A DNA stretch of 64,000 nt from Sphingomonas gei (GTDB lineage: Bacteria; Pseudomonadota; Alphaproteobacteria; Sphingomonadales; Sphingomonadaceae). The notes under the pieces were generated by a model. That model was not told the DNA's origin. It made no database searches and worked only from the letters and a program-made list of their open reading frames with translations. The position numbers were made by a program, and so were the translations under genes. The first letter of the stretch is position 1, and each line of letters opens with the position of its first letter. Shown in pieces: positions 59,993-64,000 of this stretch. The stretch is from contig NZ_SRXT01000003.1 of NCBI RefSeq assembly GCF_004792685.1, forward strand, positions 558,001-622,000, given 5' to 3'.

Positions 59993-60856
59993 ATGGAAAC
60001 GACCGTGGAAACCACCGAAACCAGGCCCGTCCCCGGCGGCAACACCGTGCTGGTGGAGTTCGAGGACGGGATTGCCTGGGTCCATCTCAACCGCCCCGAA
60101 AAGCGCAACGCGATGAGCATGGAGCTGGCGCGCGAGATGAACCAGGTGCTCGACGCGCTCGAGATCGACGATCGCTGCGGCGTGATCGTCCTCACCGGCA
60201 GCGGCGAAGCGTTCTCCGCCGGCATGGATCTGCAGGGCTTCTTCCGCGCATCGGACGCAATCAGCGATGTCGAGCGGCACCGCGCCTATCGCGAAACCCG
60301 AGCCTGGCAGTGGCGCACCCTGATGTTCTACGCGAAGCCGACCATCGCGATGGTCAACGGCTGGTGCTTCGGCGGCGCCTTCACGCCATTGATCTGCTGC
60401 GATCTGGCGATCGCCGATGAGAATGCGGTGTTCGGCCTGTCCGAGATCAATTGGGGGATCATACCCGGCGGGGTCGTCTCCAAGGCGATCTCGACGCTGA
60501 TGGGCGATCGCGAGGCGCTGTATTATGTGATGACCGGCGAGAAGTTCGACGGGCGTCGCGCCAAGGAAGTCGGCCTGGTCAACGAAGCCGTGCCGGCCGA
60601 CAAGCTCAAGGAGCGGACTCGCGCGCTCGCCAAAGTCCTGCTCGACAAGAACCCGACGACGCTGCGCCAGGCGCGCATGGCCTATAAATATGCGCGCGAG
60701 ATGGATTGGGAGCTCGCCGCCGAATATCTCACCGCCAAGGGCGACCAGACCACCTTCGTCGACCCCGAAAAGGGCCGGGAGAAGGGCATGGTGCAGTTTC
60801 TCGACGAGAAGACCTACAAGCCCGGTCTCGGCAACTACAAGCGCGAAGGCGAGTAA
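59993..60856 (+). CDS. Feruloyl/p-hydroxycinnamoyl-CoA hydratase-lyase (FerB/HCHL-like, crotonase family)
   Basis: A 287-residue crotonase-fold protein; ATG at 59993 with AGGATCAGG upstream. Shared with Pseudomonas HCHL: GIAWVHLNRPEKRNAMS, SAGMDLQGFF, AKPTIAMVNGWCFGGAFTPL (oxyanion hole), FGLSEINWGIIPGG (catalytic Glu) and the long C-terminal GMVQFLDEKTYKPGL tail. HCHL hydrates the side-chain double bond and splits off acetyl-CoA, giving an aromatic aldehyde such as vanillin. One residue, Phe in DLQGFF, stands where I recall Tyr in the Pseudomonas enzyme, so ring specificity could differ. 14 bases after the FerA-like gene. Confidence 0.88.
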   Translation: METTVETTETRPVPGGNTVLVEFEDGIAWVHLNRPEKRNAMSMELAREMNQVLDALEIDDRCGVIVLTGSGEAFSAGMDLQGFFRASDAISDVERHRAYRETRAWQWRTLMFYAKPTIAMVNGWCFGGAFTPLICCDLAIADENAVFGLSEINWGIIPGGVVSKAISTLMGDREALYYVMTGEKFDGRRAKEVGLVNEAVPADKLKERTRALAKVLLDKNPTTLRQARMAYKYAREMDWELAAEYLTAKGDQTTFVDPEKGREKGMVQFLDEKTYKPGLGNYKREGE

Positions 60857-60861
60857 GCGGC

Positions 60862-61197
60862 ATGCAGCGTCCCAGCGCCGCCAAGGGCAGCGAACTCGCC
60901 GCCGTGGCTCCCGGGCTCGTCGAGATCACCGATCGCGTCCTATATGGCGAAGTGTGGGAGCGTAAGGAGTTGTCGAAGCGCGACCGCTCGCTCCTCACCG
61001 TCGCGTCGCTGATGACTGCCAACCGGCACCAGCAGCTCGAGGCGCATCTCGGGCTGGCGCTCGACAATGGCGTGACCGAGGAGGAATTGGGCGAGGCGAT
61101 GTTGCACCTCGCTTTCTATTCCTCCTGGCCCGCCTCGATCACGGCCTCGCGGATGCTGCTCGACGTGATCGCGAAGCGCGCAGCAGCGGGGGCCTAG
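60862..61197 (+). CDS. Carboxymuconolactone decarboxylase (CMD) family protein
   Basis: A 111-residue protein; ATG at 60862, 5 bases after the FerB-like stop. Motifs LAAVAPGLVEITDRVLYGEVW, ELSKRDRSLLTVASLMTANR and DNGVTEEELGEAMLHLAFYSSWP are nearly those of the CMD protein at 41070, so these are paralogues. No CxxC. Its place at the end of a ferA-ferB-like operon is unusual, since CoA-dependent side-chain cleavage needs no decarboxylase; it may act on a side product. Converges with the GMC gene 82 bases away. Confidence 0.84.
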   Translation: MQRPSAAKGSELAAVAPGLVEITDRVLYGEVWERKELSKRDRSLLTVASLMTANRHQQLEAHLGLALDNGVTEEELGEAMLHLAFYSSWPASITASRMLLDVIAKRAAAGA

Positions 61198-61279
61198 CCA
61201 GCCAGCTCGCCGTCGCGTCAACGTGACGATAAGCGCGGGCCTCGACGCGAAAGGTGCGCTTGTCTCAGGGAAGGGTACT

Positions 61280-62887
61280 TCAGGGATCCGGAGAAAGCGG
61301 TGGCAGCCCGCGGATCAGATCGGAGGCGCGTTCTGCGACCATGATCACCGCGGCGTTGATATTGGCTCCGGGGACGGTCGGCATCACCGACGCATCGACG
61401 ACGCGCAGGCCGGTAATGCCCTTCACGCGCAATTCGCTGTCGACGACCGCGTCCGGATCCTCGCCCATCCGGCAGGTTCCGGTCGGGTGCTGGGTGATCT
61501 TCAGGTTGTTGCGGATGAAATCGTCGAGATCGGCCTCCGTCCCCGGCGCAATCTCCGCCGCTATCATTTCGCGCAATGGAGACTGCGCGAAAATGCGGCG
61601 GACCGCCGCTATTCCGCCGCGGATATCGGCGAAGTCGGCAGGAGTCGAAAGCAGATTGAGATCGATACGCGGCTTGTCCAGCGGGTCGGCCGATCGCAAT
61701 TCGACCGTGCCGCGGCTCTCGGGATGGAGCTGGATCACCATGACCGACAGCACATGGCTCTGCTGCTTGCCGAACGGATACCAGAGCTTGGCGTCGAGCC
61801 GCACCGGCAGGAATACCAATTGGATATCGGGCCGCTCGAGTTCCGGCCGGGTGCGCAGCATCTGCACGCCGCTGGTGATCTGGCTGGCGAAGGCGCCTTT
61901 GCCGGTCACCAGCCAGCGGAGCACCGACAGCGCGGCGCGGTCGAAGCGGAGGGCGCGGAGAAAGCTGGTGTCGCGCGCGGCGAAGGTCATGTAGACGAGA
62001 GGATGCTCTGAAAGTTCGCGGCCGACGCCGGGCGCGTCGACCACTACCGGGATGCCCAGTTCGGCAAGCTGTGTCGCCGGGCCGATCCCCGACAGCATCA
62101 GCAATTGCGGCGAATTGTACGCGCCGCCGCTCAATATCACTTCCTTGCGCGCGCGCAGCTCCACGCGTGCGCCATCCTGGCTGATTTCGACACCGACGGC
62201 GCGCCTGTCCTCGATCAGCACCCGCGTCGCCTGCGCTCCGGACAATATTCGCAGATTGGGGCGCTTCAGTGCGGGCTTGAGATAGGCGCGCGCCGTGCTC
62301 GCTCGCCGCCCGCGGCGATCGACGGTCACTTCGCAGGCGGAAAAGCCCTCTTGCTTCGCGCCGCTCAGATCGTCGCTTTCCTCGAACCCCGCCGCCACTA
62401 CGGACCGGCGGATCGGTGCCTGCAGCAAGCCGCTGCCATCGACCGGCGTGACGCTCAGCGGCCCCTGGTCGCCATGATCGCGTCCGGCCCCGCGCCAACT
62501 GGTTTCCATGCGTCGGAAATAAGGGAGGATCTCGGCATAGCTCCAGCCGCGCGCGCCCATCTGGCGCCAGCCGTCATAGTCGCTCGAATGGCCGCGCATA
62601 TAGATCATGCCGTTCACCGACGAGGACCCGCCATGCACGCGCCCGCGCGGCAGCGGCAGCGATCGCCCGGCCAATTTGGCGTCCGGCTCGCTGGCATATC
62701 CCCAGTCGTAAGCGGGATTGGCGGCCGTCATCATGAAGCCCAGCGGCATCCGGAACAGCCAATTGTCGTCCTTGCCGCCCGCTTCGATCAGCAGCACCGA
62801 ATCCGTGCCGCTTTCGCTCAGCCGATTGGCGAGCACGCAGCCGGCGGAGCCGGCGCCGACGATGATGTAATCATATTCGCGTTGCAT
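61280..62887 (-). CDS. GMC-family FAD-dependent oxidoreductase (alcohol/choline dehydrogenase-like)
   Basis: A 535-residue flavoprotein. FAD motif YIIVGAGSAGCVLANRLSES at the N-terminus; GMC signatures HGGSSVNGMIYMRGH and the second ILSGGAYNSPQLLMLSGIG; the C-terminal catalytic His in TQHPTGTCRMGEDPDAVV and DASVMPTVPGANINA. No signal peptide. GMC enzymes oxidise primary alcohols (choline, aryl alcohols, long-chain alcohols). It is divergent from an aldehyde dehydrogenase gene, so alcohol-to-aldehyde-to-acid oxidation of an aryl or phenylpropanoid alcohol is a natural proposal. Weak ribosome site. Confidence 0.9.
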   Translation of the reverse strand: MQREYDYIIVGAGSAGCVLANRLSESGTDSVLLIEAGGKDDNWLFRMPLGFMMTAANPAYDWGYASEPDAKLAGRSLPLPRGRVHGGSSSVNGMIYMRGHSSDYDGWRQMGARGWSYAEILPYFRRMETSWRGAGRDHGDQGPLSVTPVDGSGLLQAPIRRSVVAAGFEESDDLSGAKQEGFSACEVTVDRRGRRASTARAYLKPALKRPNLRILSGAQATRVLIEDRRAVGVEISQDGARVELRARKEVILSGGAYNSPQLLMLSGIGPATQLAELGIPVVVDAPGVGRELSEHPLVYMTFAARDTSFLRALRFDRAALSVLRWLVTGKGAFASQITSGVQMLRTRPELERPDIQLVFLPVRLDAKLWYPFGKQQSHVLSVMVIQLHPESRGTVELRSADPLDKPRIDLNLLSTPADFADIRGGIAAVRRIFAQSPLREMIAAEIAPGTEADLDDFIRNNLKITQHPTGTCRMGEDPDAVVDSELRVKGITGLRVVDASVMPTVPGANINAAVIMVAERASDLIRGLPPLSPDP

Positions 62888-62906
62888 CTCGGGCGTGGCG
62901 TCTTTC

Positions 62907-63020
62907 CGTCATTCGCAAGCCGGAAGGCCCCGGCGAATAGCGATTTTCAGGGCCCGAAAACGTGCCGCGACCCGACTGATCGCGTTGTGACATGGCAAAT
63001 AGCATTCGACAAGATATAAT
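62907..63020. promoter_or_regulatory. GMC/ALDH divergent control region with three copies of the CGNYATTCG-type motif
   Basis: CGTCATTCG at 62907-62915, CGAATAGCG at 62934-62942 (reverse CGCTATTCG) and TAGCATTCG at 63000-63008. TATAAT at 63015-63020 is a good -10 for the ALDH gene. The first motif is identical to 12998-13006 and the second to 22203-22211. The remaining sequence up to 63110 is the ALDH leader. Confidence 0.45.
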
Positions 63021-63110
63021 GCCGTTGGTTATGGTGCATGTCTTGAAGCGGGGGTTCGACAGTCGGGCTCGACCGCTTCGAATGCATTTTCGTGCAGAGA
63101 GAGGCCTGAG

Positions 63111-64000
63111 ATGACGAGCGCCGCAGTGTTGGAAAAACCGCAAGTGCCCTCGTTGGAAACGGCGCGTGCCTTTGCTGCAAGCAAGCACCGATTGTTCATC
63201 GGCGGCCGCTGGGTCGAGCCGCTGGAGGGCAGGTATTTCGCCAGCCACAATCCGGCGACCGGCAACAAGCATGCCGATATCGGCGAGGCGGGTCAGGCCG
63301 ATGTCGATAGCGCCGTCGCTGCGGCGCGGGGGGCGATGGACAATCCCGAATGGAGCGAGATGAAGCCGTCGCTGCGGGCGCGCCTGATCAACCGGCTCGC
63401 CGATGCGCTCGAAGCGAATATCGACGAGTTCGCCGCGCTCGAGACGCTCGACAACGGCATGCCGGTGCGCGACGCCAAGTTCTTCCACATTCCCCACGCG
63501 ATCGAATCGCTGCGTTACAATGCCGGCTGGGCGACCAAGCTCAACGGCGAGACCATCGCGCTTTCCGGCATGGGCACTTGGCATGCCTATACGCTGCGCG
63601 AACCGGTCGGCGTTGTCGCCCAGATCGTGCCGTGGAACGCGCCGCTCGCCATGGCCTGCGCCAAGATTGCGCCGGCGCTGGCCGCGGGATGCGCAGTGAT
63701 TCTCAAGCCCGCCGAGGAAACCTCGCTGACCGCGCTGCGGCTGGCGCAACTGATCGAGGAGATCGGCTTTCCCGCCGGCGTGTTCAATCTGCTGACCGGC
63801 TTCGGCGAACCCACCGGCGCGGCGCTGACCGCGCATCCGGGTGTCGACAAGGTGACCTTCACCGGATCGACTGCGGTCGGCCGGCTGATCCTCCGCGCCG
63901 CTGCCGGCAATTTCAAGCGCGTCACCCTCGAACTGGGCGGCAAGACTCCGGTGATCGTGCTGCCCGATGCCGATCCCGTCCGCGCCATCGAAGGCGCCGC
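63111..64000 (+). CDS. Aldehyde dehydrogenase (phenylacetaldehyde/vanillin dehydrogenase-like), 3' end outside the window
   Basis: The ATG at 63111 follows GAGAGAGGCC; the frame is open to the right edge (about 296 residues visible). Motifs: LFIGGRWVEP, ASHNPATG, VGVVAQIVPWNAPLAMACAKIAPALAAG, FTGSTAVGRLI and LELGGKTPVIV (catalytic Glu). The catalytic Cys region lies beyond the window. It resembles aromatic aldehyde dehydrogenases and is divergent from the GMC alcohol oxidoreductase. It may take the aldehyde from that enzyme or from FerB-type cleavage. Confidence 0.88.
   Translation, partial: MTSAAVLEKPQVPSLETARAFAASKHRLFIGGRWVEPLEGRYFASHNPATGNKHADIGEAGQADVDSAVAAARGAMDNPEWSEMKPSLRARLINRLADALEANIDEFAALETLDNGMPVRDAKFFHIPHAIESLRYNAGWATKLNGETIALSGMGTWHAYTLREPVGVVAQIVPWNAPLAMACAKIAPALAAGCAVILKPAEETSLTALRLAQLIEEIGFPAGVFNLLTGFGEPTGAALTAHPGVDKVTFTGSTAVGRLILRAAAGNFKRVTLELGGKTPVIVLPDADPVRAIEGA

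Noticed and set aside
61216..61228. Palindrome CGTCA-ACG-TGACG between convergent genes as a terminator or operator
   Set aside because: The stem is only 5 bases, there is no T-tract, and it lies between convergent gene ends where an operator is not expected.
1..64000. tRNA, rRNA, CRISPR arrays, riboswitches and phage genes
   Set aside because: No tRNA-like or rRNA-like segment, regular spaced repeats, or phage structural genes were recognised; absence by eye is not proof for small RNAs.

Overview
The window looks like the chromosome of a sphingomonad (Sphingomonadales, Alphaproteobacteria). The reasons are high GC content, three large TonB-dependent receptors of the sphingomonad/caulobacter type, four aromatic-acid:H+ symporter-type MFS carriers, a FerA/FerB-type hydroxycinnamate gene pair, and an acvB-mprF lipid operon. 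This assignment comes from gene content only. I see no rRNA, tRNA, CRISPR array, insertion sequence or phage gene.

Region 1 (1-5.2 kb) is a small glycan locus: a partial GH88/GH105 unsaturated glycuronyl hydrolase, a divergent TonB-dependent receptor, and a convergent GH1-like glycosidase. Region 2 (5.3-12.9 kb) is general or accessory: a small lipoprotein with a good terminator; the operon acvB/virJ - DUF2147 - mprF (lysyl-phosphatidylglycerol synthesis and turnover); an orphan protein joining an eCIS-core (DUF4157) domain to an M14-type peptidase; a gene-poor stretch; and an orphan substrate-binding lipoprotein.

Region 3 (13-64 kb) is a long catabolic island, almost certainly for aromatic or plant-phenolic compounds. 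Uptake is by two further TonB receptors and four AAHS-type MFS carriers. Chemistry includes a type I extradiol dioxygenase, a VOC protein, two luciferase-like flavin monooxygenases with their own RibB-type protein and flavin reductase, two hormone-sensitive-lipase-type hydrolases each followed by a PcaC-like protein, two more PcaC-like proteins, an MhpC-like hydrolase, an HpcH/HpaI aldolase, five metal-dependent hydrolases, SMP-30 and NHL beta-propellers, an SDR, a GMC oxidoreductase and two aldehyde dehydrogenases. At 57.8-61.2 kb lies a FerA-like (NDP-forming) CoA ligase, a FerB-like hydratase/lyase and a PcaC-like protein. Two stand-alone MetE-C-terminal-like proteins and a FolD point to one-carbon (tetrahydrofolate) handling, as expected if methyl groups are removed from methoxy-aromatics. 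Local regulators are MarR, IclR and LysR types.

Many gene pairs are coupled by 4-base GTGA/ATGA overlaps, and several modules occur twice, so the island seems built by duplication. Intergenic promoters share short motifs (CGNYATTCG; TATAAG followed by NCARGCTKTCAT) that could define a local regulon. Outside the catabolic logic, two proteins stand out: a TPR protein with a PRMT-type methyltransferase domain, and a helix-turn-helix protein fused to a SAM-methyltransferase-like domain.
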